A DNA stretch of 46,300 bases from Chara braunii (taxonomy: Eukaryota; Streptophyta; Charophyceae; Charales; Characeae). The position numbers and the translations under genes are program-made. Location: assembly GCA_003427395.1 (NCBI GenBank), contig BFEA01000066.1, positions 1,600,770 to 1,647,069 of the forward strand, read 5' to 3'. The notes below the pieces were generated by a model, which had not been told where the DNA came from, searched no databases, and saw only the letters and a list, made by a program, of their open reading frames with translations. Positions 11,150 through 22,942 of this stretch are shown here, one piece after another. Each line of letters begins with the position of its first letter. Positions within the stretch are counted from its first letter, which is position 1.

Positions 11150-13005
11150 CTAAGAAACCCTGGGGGAGGTATACCTGAGCGATAACAAACGTGCGAGCGC
11201 CAACCTGTGCAAGCCGGTTGCAAGCACGACCCATAGTGTACATCGCCATTTGCATCGGTTGGCCATTGGGACATTGTCGTCATCCAAGTAATATTGGATG
11301 ACGTCCCGAAGCTCGAGGTTCTCCGGGGCGTCCCTAAGGGTAAGGCCAAGCTTGTTTGAGGCGTCCTCGCCGTACTCGAGAGAATAGTAGCACCGAGAAA
11401 ATGACCCTCCAAGCCGAGCTGGTCGACGAAAGCGGCCCACAAAAGAGGAACGGCCTCGAGCGGTGTCGTGCGAGTGGGTGGTGGCGTTGCGAAGAGGACG
11501 GGGCATCGAAGAAGCGACTTCGCATTCTCTAATACTATCGAGCAACCTCGTAGGCCTGCTCGGTGGGCGCGAAGGTCTGTCTCCAAAGCTCTATGTGGTA
11601 GTCAATCGAAAGATTGGCAAGGAACTGTTTGGTCAGAAGAACCTCAGGTAGGAGAGTCTCATCGCAAATGTATCGAGCATCCTGAAACACCCGAATGTGA
11701 CGTTCGAGGTCTCCCGGTGTGGAGGACCTGGGCCATCGCATCTGGGTGACCCTGTCTAAGGCGTCGGTCGCGTCGTGCACAGTGCCATAGCGGTCATGAA
11801 GGAAGGCAGTGAAGTCCGCGGAAGTGGGAGCCTCACCCCTGCGAGTACAATAGGCATAGTAGCTCTCCCATGTGGTGAAAGCGTTGTCTCGCAATTTAGT
11901 TGCGAGCAGGGTGCACCACAACTCCTGACTAGTGTTTGCCAGTGTCGGTGTACGTGTGGCAGCCTGCAACCAATGCCACACGCGAAGTGTGCCATCGTAG
12001 TCAGGTATATCTGACAGTAGCACAAGGGGGGAACCGCTATGCTGCCGGCGAGGGGAGGGGCTGATGGGGCTGCACTGCGGCGGCAAATGTCGGGGTCGGT
12101 GCAGGGGTTGAAGTGATGGAAGGTTGTGAGACGTGGCTGCACGTGGAAGGTTTGTCAGAGGTGGGGGGAACGACCGTAGACAACTGTGACGGGGTGGTGA
12201 GATAGGAGGGTAGAGGTGGAGGAGCAAGTCGAGGGAAACGAGCCTGCAAAACCGAAAAGGAAGGGGCAATGAAGGAAGATGAAGGGTGAGCAGCCTGTGA
12301 AGGCTGAGGCTGTCTCGGGGTATCTTCGCCAGGAGCTCCACCACGGTGGCTTGTAAGGTAGCCACTCGCCGGGTGCGCAGGGTCGGAGGTGAGGGTACCC
12401 TAGTCGGGGAAGAGGTAACGAACTGTAGGGAACGCTGAGGTGGGAGTGAGGGGATAAGGGGAGGAGGGAGGAATCCAAAGCCATAGTGTCGTGACCAATG
12501 CGAGAGGGTGGTAAGCAACTCCGGGATGCGTAGATGAAACTGTCTGGCCAGATATCGGTATCTGGGCAGCAGCACCTACGGTAGTGGCCAAAGCAGCACG
12601 GGCGACAGGGGCCGATGGTTGTGCCACAACAAACGGTATGGTCTGAGCGAGAGCGACACTCACCAGTATGGAGGGGGAGTGTTGGGCCTATTTCGCATGG
12701 GAGGAGGAACCACCATGTCTCCGTGTCTGGAGTCGTGGGGTACCAGACTGGGAATCGGTTGGGACTGCGGTGTGGGAGAGGTGAGGAGAACGATGAGGAG
12801 AACCCTTGAGGAAGTGGATGTCAAGGTCGAGCACATTGAGTTGCGCTTGTATGGGTGCAAGGAGGGGCGTGAGGACAGACTCAAGGTCCATAGATGTGCG
12901 ACCGAGAACTGTTGATTGTGTGGGCGGCTGAGAGGTGGTTGGCGCCGCAACGATCTCCTCGGATGTACTCGCATCCATGTGCAGTGGATGGATGGGGGTA
13001 GACAT
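11150..13005 (-). pseudogene. Gag of a Ty3/gypsy-like retroelement, frameshifted
   Basis: Read on the minus strand from an ATG at 13005, a Pro/Ser/Thr-rich N-terminus is followed by a globular gag core. The core has the typical layout DYDG-W-WL near 12000, then TTWESYYAYC and a DRYGT segment, and continues at 11545-11150 in another frame with a QYYLDDDNVPMA segment. At least two frame changes are needed (near 12600 and 11540), so it is not functional as it stands. No CCHC knuckle is visible. Assignment to gag rests on layout and on its position next to pol sequence, not on a search. It differs clearly from the gag of elements 1 and 2, so it is another family. Confidence 0.6.
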
Positions 13006-13138
13006 AGCAGGGGGTGGAGAAGAGGTGGGGAGAGAGATGGGCTGGTGTGTGGAGAAAGAGGTCCACCAGTGAGAGGGAGGGGACCGCGGGAGGGGAGTGG
13101 CTAGTCGTGAGTTGGCACGCTCCGTGACCTGAACAACC

Positions 13139-13325
13139 TCCGGGAATAATCTGTATGGCATGGACAACGTCCCTGTCTACAACTCCTGTAGGCTCCTCAA
13201 ACAGATAAGGGTACTTAGCAATGACATTTTCTATCACTGGGGGTGATTTAACGGCCTCCCCTTTCTCAGAGACAAAAACTAAGTACATACCTTCCTCTTG
13301 GTTCTGTTTATAATAGTTATAGAAC
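13139..13325 (-). pseudogene. Fragment of Ty3/gypsy pol, protease-RT linker
   Basis: The minus strand encodes about 60 residues ending in YLFEEPTGVVDRDV and AIQIIPG. This is the usual segment just before reverse transcriptase in gypsy pol. The equivalent in element 1 of this window reads [13 protein letters not shown] followed by IEIIPGS. The match stops abruptly at about 13139, where RT should begin, and the sequence runs straight into the gag leader described above. That is the wrong order (pol before gag) for one intact element, so this is a junction of two fragments or an internally deleted one. Confidence 0.65.
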
Positions 13326-13412
13326 GCTGGTGCACATAAGCACCCGTAGGAGTTGATTAACCTACTAGCTTTATACTTAGCTACTCTGACGGTTCTCCCA
13401 TACCTCACTCTG

Positions 13413-13765
13413 GCAAGACTGACTGCAGCGGAGCCACCATCTCTGTTGTTGCTGTACCATACTCCCATCCTACCAGCTAGCCCCCTCACTGGCAGGACGC
13501 ATGATAACCCACCCTCTGCTCCTACTGGCCTTATTCGCTAAACAATCCCCTGCTCCCCACTCCAGCAAGACTTAATGCAGCAGAGCCACCATCTCTGCTG
13601 CTATTGTGCTCTATACCCATCCTACCAGCCAGCCCACTTACTAGTCCCCACCATCTTTTTTCCAAAAACTGCAATCGCAACAGTTCTCTCTTCGTCATCG
13701 AAAGGGAGGTCCTGGAAGACCAACAAGTGCAACAGTTCTGTCTTTGTCATCGAAAGGGCGGTCCC
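13413..13765. repeat. Two small duplications (152-bp and about 53-bp spacing)
   Basis: The segment from GCAAGACT at 13413 (with GAGCCACCATCTCTG and CCCATCCTACCAGC) is repeated from 13565 at roughly 80% identity. Immediately after, CAACAGTTCT...GTCATCGAAAGGG at about 13678 is repeated at about 13731. No gene is visible. Confidence 0.75.
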
Positions 13766-13870
13766 GGGTATGTTCTAATGAGGTCAGCTGACCACGGCCG
13801 GTACCCATCGAGACTCCGCCCAATGCCAATCGCATCCGTTCTCAACCAACCCCATCCAAACCCTCTTCAC

Positions 13871-14580
13871 CCTCCCCAACTCCGTCCTAGTAAGGGGTTC
13901 GAAGGACCATATCCTTAGCACGAGCCAGCCACAATCGTCATCATGCAATCTCCTGCCCCCTCGGAGATTCCAGTTTCCATCATTAAGAGGGTAAGCAAGC
14001 GCTGCCTGAGGGCAATCGCACCAGGATGATCCCTCATCAGTCGGTACCCATCCGGCAACTAAAGCTACCCGATGCCAATCGCATCTAATGAAAGATCCCC
14101 CAGCCGGTACCCCTCAGACGACCTGATTCAACCCTCTCTCCGTCCTCAAAAAGAGTCATCTCGTGCCCTTTACCCTCCACCTTAAACAGATCCCCCAAAA
14201 CCCAACAGAACCTCCACTCACCTGTCCCCCCTTTGCCTCCCCAACTTCGTCCTAGTAAAGAGTTCGAAAGACCATGTCCTCGGCAAGAGCCAGACACAAT
14301 CCTCATCCTGCAATCTCATGCCCCCTCGAAAATTCCAGTCTCCGTCATCGAGGGAGTGAGCCAGCACTGCCTGAGGCCAATCTTGTCAGAGTAAACCCTC
14401 GTCATCCGGTACCCATCCGACAACCAAAGTTGCCCGACGCCAATCACATCCAATGAAAGTTCCCCTATCCGGTACCCCTCAGACAGCCCCGATGTAACCC
14501 TCTCTCCGTCCTCGCAAAGAGTCATCTCGTGCCCTTGCCCTCCATCTTGGACAGATCGCCTAAAACTCAACAGAACCGCC
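13871..14580. repeat. 365-bp tandem duplication
   Basis: The block beginning CCTCCCCAACTCCGTCCTAG at 13871 recurs from 14236. Shared landmarks are GTTCGAA, TGCAATCTC, GCCCCCTCG, CCGGTACCCATCCG, CCGGTACCCCTCAGACG-like and AGAGTCATCTCGTGCCC. Identity is roughly 85% by eye. The second copy ends about 20 bases early. CCGGTACCC motifs also occur just before at about 13798. No coding content is recognised. Confidence 0.85.
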
Positions 14581-14773
14581 CCATACAAATTTACAAAATT
14601 TGAAGCGAATTTTAACCAATTATTTAGGACCACATGCAAATTACCATCAGATGCCCTAAGTAGGACTTTCGACCAATACTATCAAATTCTCAGTTGATTT
14701 ATTCGACAAAAAATGAGATCACTAATCAAGAAGTCCGTTGAGATACAAAGAAGAATCGGTTGATTTTGAAAAT

Positions 14774-14929
14774 CCATAGGAAATACAAATAGGAAAAAGA
14801 ATCTGGTGTCCGCCCGAACTTTTGACTCTGATTTCCAGAACGAGGGTTCAAGCCATAGGAAACACAGATAGGAAAATTAATATGATGTCCACCCGAACTT
14901 TGACTCTGATTTCCAGAACCAGGGTTCAG
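14774..14929. repeat. 79-bp tandem duplication
   Basis: CCATAGGAAATACA at 14774 and CCATAGGAAACACA at 14853 begin two copies of a unit that also contains TGTCC(G/A)CCCGAACTTT and GACTCTGATTTCCAGAAC. The rest of 14581-15250 is AT-rich and shows no gene. Confidence 0.85.
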
Positions 14930-15250
14930 GAAATCGTTAAGACCGTAAGTCAGAAAATTACTAATCAGAAAAACTTGTGGTATGAGCATCTAGGACTATG
15001 ACATAGAAAGGGTACATGGATAGCACAATTATTGGATTATGATTATTATTGAGAAAAATAACAGCTCTATAGAAGATAGGAAGTAGCAAAAAAAACGCAG
15101 AAAATCGCTTCGAGCAAGGAAGTGGTCAACAAAAACCTGTTGATCATTTCAGAAAGAGCAAGATCATGTCAGACGATCAACCTAAAAGGACAAATCGAGA
15201 ATCATGCAAAAAATCTCCGGTTATTATTAGTAGGAGATTAGTGGGAGATC

Positions 15251-16333
15251 TGCAATAACCCGCACTCTGCAGAGGCCGGGCTGTGTGACCACGCACTGCC
15301 CGGCCCAGCCCAACGTCTGGCCAGTGAGACCCAGCGCTGGACTGGGGAAATTCAAAGGTCAAAGTCAACTGTAGGGTCGCAGGTACCGTACCCAAGTCCA
15401 CGAACAGATGCACACATGTGTTGTATGCAGGTACCGGGCCAAGACATCGGACCAAGGGAGAAACNTACCCAAGTCCACGAACAGATGCACACATGTGTTG
15501 TATGCAGGTACCGGGCCAAGACATCGGACCAAGGGAGAAACAGTTGCAGACCGATCCAGGTCGTCGCCGCATCAAGATCTTGACGACACAGGACAAGTGC
15601 CCCGGGGCATTGACCCCGAGTCAACGCTACTTAAGGTTGACTCCTGGCCTTGACATTCATTCAGTCGCGAGTCAAGGCTGACTCTACTTTGACACGACGC
15701 TGGCTTGTGAGGTGCTGGCTACTTGCTAGCTGGACGCTGGCGTTCCTCAGCGGCGACACGCTGCTTGCTTGCTGGCATGGGGGCTGGCTTGCTCTTGTCT
15801 ACAAGGTGTTGACGTGGCAGCGCCACGTGTCNTTGCTGACGTGGCTGCTGCCACGTAGGNTGTTGGNGNCGTGGNTGTACCACGTGTTCATTCGCTNTTC
15901 AGGCTATCGTCGTCCGGAAGGAGGTCAGGGACTGTGGGGTTGAGATGACACGTACCTGCTTATTGAGATGNCATTGCTGCTNCGTTNATGAAGAGAATGC
16001 TGATGTGCTACNTGGCACCTTGAGGAACTCAGATCTGTATCTGGATTGACGCTGCTGGAGAGGGGGCGACTCTGATTGGCCCGAAGGAGAAGTGGGCAAC
16101 TTCTCTTCCACCCTCTAAGTCTTTTCTTCCCCCTCTCTCTCTCTCGTCTATGTATGTATATACTCGGATACTGGACCAGATCTGCTCGACATTATTCATC
16201 AACAAGACTAGATTACTCGAGTTGCTTTGTCATTGAGCCATTGGACTATTGCTGCACGAGCGCTGATGCTCGTGCGTTGCTGCGAACAGTATCTGGATGT
16301 TCAATGAGTGTTATCTTGCCTGGGTTCATTGCA
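15251..16333 (+). repeat. Element 1 left LTR
   Basis: It matches 22955-23954 over its whole length. It carries a 77-bp exact tandem duplication (15389-15465 and 15466-15541, an N at the join) that the right LTR lacks, plus several N's at 15832-16012. Two ACGT-core inverted repeats lie at 15812-15828 and 15839-15856. A TATA-like GTATATACTC lies near 16152. Nearby T/C-rich sequence (16115-16145) is a plausible promoter-proximal tract. Confidence 0.92.
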
Positions 16334-16336
16334 GAT

Positions 16337-16349
16337 TGGTATCGGAGCA
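16337..16349 (+). other. Primer-binding site, initiator-Met tRNA type
   Basis: TGGTATCGGAGCA follows the LTR end by three bases. Plant elements usually have TGGTATCAGAGC, complementary to the 3' end of initiator tRNA-Met; one base differs here. This places minus-strand priming and fixes the LTR boundary. Confidence 0.85.
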
Positions 16350-16385
16350 GAACTTCCGTAATTCGCGCACGCACGTGCGCGCGCG

Positions 16386-17566
16386 TTGAAGAAGACATCT
16401 GACGACGACATTGATGATCGTGACGATCGGGATCTTGATGATGATGTCGTAAATGATCATGATCACGACCACGATCACAAACGTGATTATGCAGACGACG
16501 ACGGAGATCATCACGACGGAGAAAACGAGCGTGACAAAGATCATGATCACGTAGGTGATCTCGCCGCCAAAGAAGACTATCACGACGATCAAGATCACGA
16601 TGACCATTGAAGACCCATGCGCGCGCCACTTGGCGCAAGGTAAGTGGGCCCGCGCGTCTTAGAACGCGTTTTTCAATACGATTCTTGACGGCTGAGCGTG
16701 TGCGCCTGATTGAAGAATGCGCGTGGGGAAAACGACGCGCACCTGCCACGTGGACAGGTAAGTGGGGTTTTGAGTGTCGCGCGCGTTTATAAACGCGATT
16801 GTCTAGACACGACACACTCATTCCCCTTGAAGAAGCTGAGCGCGTCGGTACAGAAGATGATGATGATGATGCTTTGAAGACAAAGACGATCTTGCTGACG
16901 TAGCAGAGTTGTATCACATCGGCGAGACCTTGAGCAGGGACCTTGATTGCTGACGTGGNAGGNGGNATACTGACTTGTTGTTGTTTCCCTGCTGACGCGG
17001 CTTGATTGAAGTTGTATCTGGGGGCCAGATTGGCTGACGTGGCACCCCCCTCTTGATTGATTGATCACTTGATGCTAACGTGGCAAGTGTTGTGTGCTTG
17101 CTGAGTTGGCATTACCAGGGTGTTACGTGATTGGCACGTGTGTGCCTGGGTGAGAGGATCATTCTGACGACAGAGGCGGTACAGCTAATTGAATAGCTGT
17201 AGTGTCGGCTGTCACAATAGGGTGATTGTTGCTTTGATCAGGACTTATCGATGCTGACATATTGATTGCTGTTGATGTTGGCTTGTTTTCCCTGTGTCGT
17301 TTGTTTGTCCTGTGCTGGCATACTCACCTGTGTGTATCTGGTCACTGTGTCTGGATCGGTACCTGCAAAAGCACGTCATCACATTGAGTTGGATAAATAA
17401 GAACAGCGAACAAAAAGAAAAAAGGAAAAAAAAAATAATTGAAAATATATCCCTCAGTTATTTTGTTGTCAATGCCCTTGCTGTAATCTGCTGTGTGGAA
17501 TTTGTGGGGCCGCGGAATTAATTATTGTTTATTTTTGTTATTGTGCGGTAGATTCCCCATACCGAA
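16386..17566 (+). other. Element 1 leader with Asp/His-rich open frame
   Basis: The 1.2 kb between the primer site and gag starts with a 74-codon frame (16386-16610) that is almost entirely Asp, His, Lys and Arg, built from GAT/GAC/CAT/CAC repeats such as GATCATGATCACG. It then holds several (C/G)TGACGTGGC or TAACGTGGC motifs near 16950-17090. I see no domain. Most likely this is an untranslated leader with simple sequence. A small acidic, metal-binding-like peptide cannot be excluded. Confidence 0.6.
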
Positions 17567-19351
17567 ATGTCTCAGGAAGGGACTGTTCAGACCCCAGCTG
17601 AGGGCCAGAATGTTGAGCAGCTCCCTGACCCTCGTACTAGGGCCCAGGTAGAGCAGAGACGGCAACTGTTGTCTGGCCGGCTCAATCTTCTGGCCACCGA
17701 GCTGCACGATGCCGGTACAGATGCTGAGTCACATGTGCGGGCCCTGTTTGATTTGTGGAAAGCCCAGGTAGACCTGGACGCAGCTCAGACTGGCACCGAC
17801 CTACTGAAGATCCAGGAGTTCATTATCCAGTGTCGTAAAGCACAAGATGCGTACATCTGTCAGCAGTTCGAAGACATAGCAAATGGCAGAAATGCCAAAA
17901 ATGATGTGGTGGTCACGGAACAGACAATTGGTGAGAACATCCGCCAATTGGAAGAAGCTCTTGAAAAAGAGAAAACTCGTAAGGCAGAAATGATAAAGAA
18001 AAAAGAACAAGATGAACAGCAAGCAAAACGAGAACAAGAAGTCAGACAACATGTGGTAACCGTGGCCGGGGAAGAACAGGTTGTGGCACTGAACCAACTG
18101 GTTGAGTACCTTGCTCACTTGGAGACAAGGCTCGACCATTTTGAAGCAAAGTTGGAAGAATTGACCGTAGGATTGAAGAATGTGAGTAACTTGGTCAAAG
18201 GAAAGGAAAAAGAAGTTCGGAAGGAACAACCTGAGAAGAAACTGATGAGTGATGCTATGAAAGATCTCAGGGTCGAAGTAAAGAAGGGGGAACCATCTGG
18301 GCCTCCTCCACCGACGCCACCATCAAGCCCACCATCCAGTCTTCACCCATCAGGGGGAAAGAAAGACAAAGAAGAGAAAATTGAGAAGGCAAAGAAGAAG
18401 GAAAAGGTAAAGATGAGATTGCCTTTTACGTTTAGCAACAAGAAAGACGAACATTTGCTTGTTTGAATCGCCGAGATACACACGTGCTGTAGTATGACGC
18501 CTGTTGCAGAAGAGTCTCAGGTCGCATTCTCTACATCTTGCTTGGGAGGAGAAGCAAAGGAGTGGGTCTTAGCTCAGGCTTACGCGGCAGGTTTCGACGA
18601 CATCGATAAGTGGGACGGAACAACGACTCTAAAGCAGTTCCTTGATAAGATCAAGGAACGCTTTCTTGATAAGACAACGGCCAATAAGGCCTTTGACCAG
18701 TTTACTACGATTGGACAGAAACACTGGACGTCTGTGGAGGCTTTGTCTCGCGAGGTCGACCGCTTGTTGCAAGTTCCGGGCTTAAATCTGCAGGATGACC
18801 AGGTCCTGTATATTTATGCCCGGGCCTTACCTGAGCCTATAAGAGGTCAGTTAGTGGCCGAGTCAGGTAAGTACAAGTACCGGCAGTTTCGTGATTTGGC
18901 TCTCCAGAGAGAGCAAATGACTTCTCAAGTTAAACAATCATATGCATCTGTGGTGAAATCTGGTGGTGCAGGTGCAGGTGCGAGATACGGTAAGCGAGTC
19001 CTTTGGCGCCAAAAGCGTCAGAACCACATGCTTGTCGTCTTTGACGACGACACAGTGGAGAAGCTACCGCTAGAAGAAGGAGTTCCTAGCAGCAGTGAGT
19101 CTGGAAAGGGGGACGTCACTGCTGCCGTGGTCAACAAAGGAGGACCACGAGGTCCATATCGAGGGAGGAAACCACGCTCGCTTCCTGCGCACCCAGGTAT
19201 CGCGGCATTTAAGCCGTGGGAGAAAATGGAGATTGACCAAAAGACCTGGCAAGATAGGATGGACAATGCGCAATGTTTGAAGTGTGGAAAGGAGGGACAC
19301 ATCATTGCATGGTGTCCACTCATCCGACACCCAAAAGCGAGCCGCCAGTAG
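17567..19351 (+). pseudogene. Element 1 gag
   Basis: Two parts lie in the same frame, separated only by a TGA at 18464-18466 and nine further codons. The N-terminal part (about 300 residues) is Gln/Glu/Lys-rich with a likely coiled coil (residues about 105-150) and a Pro/Ser stretch near the end. The C-terminal part has the retrotransposon gag core (AKEWVLAQAYAAGF, FLDKIKERFLD, VEALSREVDRLL) and one zinc knuckle, CLKCGKEGHIIAWC, fitting CX2CX4HX4C. It would form the particle shell and bind element RNA. The stop falls inside the conserved core region, so I read it as a mutation and not a normal gag end. Confidence 0.88.
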
Positions 19352-19826
19352 GAGTAGCAGCATCTGCTCCTACTGAGTTGAAGAAGTCAGACGAAGAGAA
19401 AGGTAAGGCGCCTACTAACCCTTTCACTTCTTCGACTCGCGTGGCAGAGCATGGTTGTTCTCCGGCCCATCATCCAGATCACCCTGAACCTGTCTTATGC
19501 TCTGTCTCTCTGGATGACTCCTTTGATGAGCTTGGTAATGAGTTGTTAGCACTACGAAGCTCATGTGCAAAAAAAGCAAAGTCTAAGGGTGAACTACTAC
19601 TCGCGGATGTAGAGATCGCACACGAACGGACGGGTGCACTTTTAGACTCAAGATCTACACGATCCTACATTTCTGAGAGAGCTATTCGTAAACTTCATCT
19701 TGGAATGAAGGTCAAGAGTTTAGCATGACCTATCACGTCTATTCTTGCTGATAAAAGCACGATCACAGTCTCTCATTATGTCGATTGTGTGAAATGTAAA
19801 TCAGAACTAAAACTGGAAGGAAGATT
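19273..19826 (+). pseudogene. Element 1 protease region
   Basis: This frame overlaps the end of gag in the -1 frame. It contains the retropepsin flap-preceding motif as ALLDSRSTRSYIS, with the catalytic Asp at 19645. The usual DSGAT is DSRST here, so the Gly after DS is lost. A TGA at 19726-19728 sits where a CGA codon would fit. The frame then continues until about 19820, where another frame change leads into the RT frame. The -1 overlap with gag could be a real programmed shift, but no clear slippery heptamer was identified. Confidence 0.75.
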
Positions 19827-21366
19827 GTGCATGAAGTATCCTTCCTAATTGAGAAGAACTTGCCTTTTGATATGATTCTGGGAATTGATTCGCACGAGGA
19901 AGCCAACCCAGAAATCAAATTCAAGGAAAAGGAAGTACGCTTGAAAAACGCACAATCCGAACTCGAGGCCATCAAACTGTATCACAAGTCTGGATCTGAC
20001 TCTACTCTGTCTTTTTGTTGTATGAGCTTTCCTGCTTTTCGATCGATGGTCAGGAAGAAGCAATTGGATCAGGAGGTAATGATGGTGTTGGTAAAGGAAG
20101 TTGGTGAGTCTTCGACACCTTATCCTCCATCGATACAAAAACTCTTAGATGAGTATAAAGATCTATCTCAGGAACCTACTGGGATCACTGAGCGTGCTAT
20201 CAAGCACACTATCGAGATCATTCCTGGAAGTAAGACTCCCAAGGGCCCTATCTATCGAATGTCGCCTAGGAAACTTGAGGAATTGCGCAAGCAACTTCAG
20301 AAATTAACTGACAAAGGATGGATTCGCCCTAGTTCTTCACCTTATGGAGCGCCTGTATTATTTGTGCCCAAAAAGGAAGGTGAGTTGCGTCTATGCATTG
20401 ACTATAGAGGGTTGAACTCCGTCACTGTGAAAAACGTTGAACCCCTACCACGAATTGACGACTTGTTGGATCAGTTGCAAGGATGCAAGTACTTCAGCAA
20501 GATTGATCTGAAGTCGGGGTATGCCCTTCGGATTGACGAATGCCCCTACGACCTTCCAAAGGTCTATGAACGAATTGTTTCGACAGTGGTTAGATCAGTT
20601 TGTAATTGTGTATCTCGATGACATCCTAGTCTACAACAAAACGCTGGAGGATCACGAGAAACACTTGCGTCTTGTCTTGGGTAAGCTACGCGAAGGTAAT
20701 TTTAAACTTAACCCAAAGAAGTCTGAGTTTGCAAAACCTGAAGTGCTCTACTTAGGGCATATAGTTAACGAGGAAGGACTCAGACCGGAAGCGAAGAAAA
20801 TTTCAGCGATTAGAGATTGGCCACAACCAAAGTCCATCACTGAGTTGAGGTTTTTCCTTGTGTTAGCCAGTTACTATAGGAAGTTTGTTAGGAACTTCTC
20901 CTTAGTTGCTGCTCCCATGAGAAGACTACTGAAGAAAGGAACCATATGGTTGTGGGACAAGGACTATGAGTCAGCAATGAAGAAGTTAAAATATGCATTG
21001 ACTCGCTACCCTGTTCTGAAAATCGTTGACCCATCTCTTCCCTTTATTGTGACCACTGACGCAAGTCAGTATGGAATTGGCGCAGTTCTACAGCAGGACG
21101 ACGGTAAGGGTTACAGACCTATTGAGTTCATGTCTGCCAAACTTCCGACTCAGAAGGTCGCCGACTCCACTTACGAAAGGGAATTGTATGCGCTTGTCTG
21201 TGCACTGAAATCCTGGAAACACTACTTGTTAGGGAGACACTTCACTGTCTACTCAGATCACTCGACACTGAAGTGGATAAAGACTCAACCAAGACTCTCT
21301 GACAAACTAGTACGATCGTCTGCTTTCCTCGACACCTTTGACTTAGTTGAAGACAATCAAAGGTAA
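19827..21366 (+). pseudogene. Element 1 reverse transcriptase and RNase H
   Basis: The first part (19827-20520) has the linker, [41 protein letters not shown] and KIDLKSGY. About 25 codons expected between KSGY and MPFGLTNAP are missing at about 20522, and the frame changes there. The second part (20521-21366) has the intact catalytic YLDD (20611-20622), the GHIV region, then RNase H with TTDASQYGIGAVLQQ, TYERELYALV and VYSDHSTLKW. These hold the expected Asp, Glu and Asp. The deletion removes part of the RT palm, so the enzyme is dead even though its active-site residues remain. Confidence 0.9.
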
Positions 21367-22915
21367 GTCTAACGTTGTGGCAGATGCATTGTCTAGGAGA
21401 AGTGATTTCTTTGGAACCATTGTTTCTTACTTGGATATAGGAAATGATGTGCAGGAACAGATTCGACAAGGCTATGCTAATGATCCTATCTGGAAACCCA
21501 TCATTGACCTTGTCACTAAGGATCCTGCCCTGTTACCCAAGTATGAGATAACAAATGGATTGCTTTTCTTGATAGACAAAACTGAACAACGGTTGTGTAT
21601 TCCTCATAAAGAAGAGATTAAAAGTCTGCTGATTGGAGAATGCCATGACTTTGCATGACATTTTGGGTTCAAGAAAACTTATGCAGAAGTAAGAGAACGC
21701 TTCGATTGGAAAGGACTAAAGGAAGATGTATTAACTTATGTGCGCACTTGTCTTGTATGTCTGAGAAACAAACCACCACATGAGAACCCTCTGGGTCTAC
21801 TAAGGCCCTTACCGATTCCCAGCGAACCAGGTGAGTCTATCTCCATAGACTTCATGAGTCTCGTCAAGAGTCGAAATGGCAACAGTCAAGTGATGGTTGC
21901 AGTCGATCATTTATCTAAGTATGCAATGTTTATTCCTTTACCTGTTGAAGTGAAAACTGAGCTTGTGATCCAGAAGTTTCAGATGCGATGGGTAACTGAG
22001 TATGGATTCCCATTGTCCATTGTATCTGACAGGGATGTGAGGTTCACAAGTATGCCATGGCAAAAGCTGATGGAGGCATACGACACTCGTTTGACCATGT
22101 CGTCAGGACGCCATCCTGAAACGGATGGGCAAAGCGAGCAAATGAACCGTTTGTGCCAACAGCTCTTGCGCATGTATGTCACGCCTGATTAGATTGATTG
22201 GGACGAGAACTTACCAAAAATAGCTAGTGCATACAACAACAGCATCCACACTGCAACCGGACGCACTCCTAACGCATTACATGAAGGATGGAAACCGCGA
22301 CGTCCCATTGATATATTAACCAGGGACCAATTTTTATGGCTACCGCCAGGAACCCGTGAATATGCAATTCTGTTCCAGGAAGACATCCAGAAAGTTAAGG
22401 AGAAGCTAAAGAAAGCACAAGAACAGATGATTAACCAGGCCAACAAACATCGAAGACCTGCTCACTTTCAAGTAGGTGACATGGTTTGGGTAAAGTCTAA
22501 TGAGTTCTCCTTGGAAGAAGATGTTTCACAGAAATTGCTGCCTGTCCACTTTGGGCCCTGGGAAGTTCTCAAAGTAATTGGAGATGCAGAGGGACCGTCC
22601 TACAGAATCGATATTCCCCCGCATCTCAAAACCTACCGTGTATTCCATGCCTCTAAGTTGCTACCGTATGTGGAGGGAGACGAGTTTCCTAACAGACCTT
22701 CTATGATTCCACCTTCGATGGACGAAAATTATGAAGTAGATCGGATTGTAGACCATGGGTTCTTCTCCACCGGAAGGCGTGGACGACCGCAGAAGCAGTT
22801 CAAGGTAAGATTTAAGACTCAAAAACCATCTGAGGATCGGTGGTTCAACAAACAACAGCTCCTTGAAACTGCTCCTCACATTGTCTCTGCATATGAGCGT
22901 GGGTTGACAGGTTAA
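21347..22915 (+). pseudogene. Element 1 integrase with C-terminal chromodomain
   Basis: The frame opens in VVADALSRR, then holds the HHCC zinc domain (CX2C as CLVC at about residue 140) and the DDE core: Asp in SIDFMS, Asp in VSDRDVRF and Glu in GQSEQMNR. The GPWEVLKV region and VFHASKLLPY follow, and the end is a chromodomain (YEVDRIVDHGFF to DRWFNKQQLL, about 22730-22905), which defines chromoviruses and is thought to steer insertion to certain chromatin. Two in-frame stops occur, TGA at 21656-21658 and TAG at 22190-22192; the second replaces a Gln codon kept in element 2. The entry frame is shifted relative to RNase H. Confidence 0.9.
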
Positions 22916-22942
22916 TTATTTATGCGATGGAACTCGAAATTG

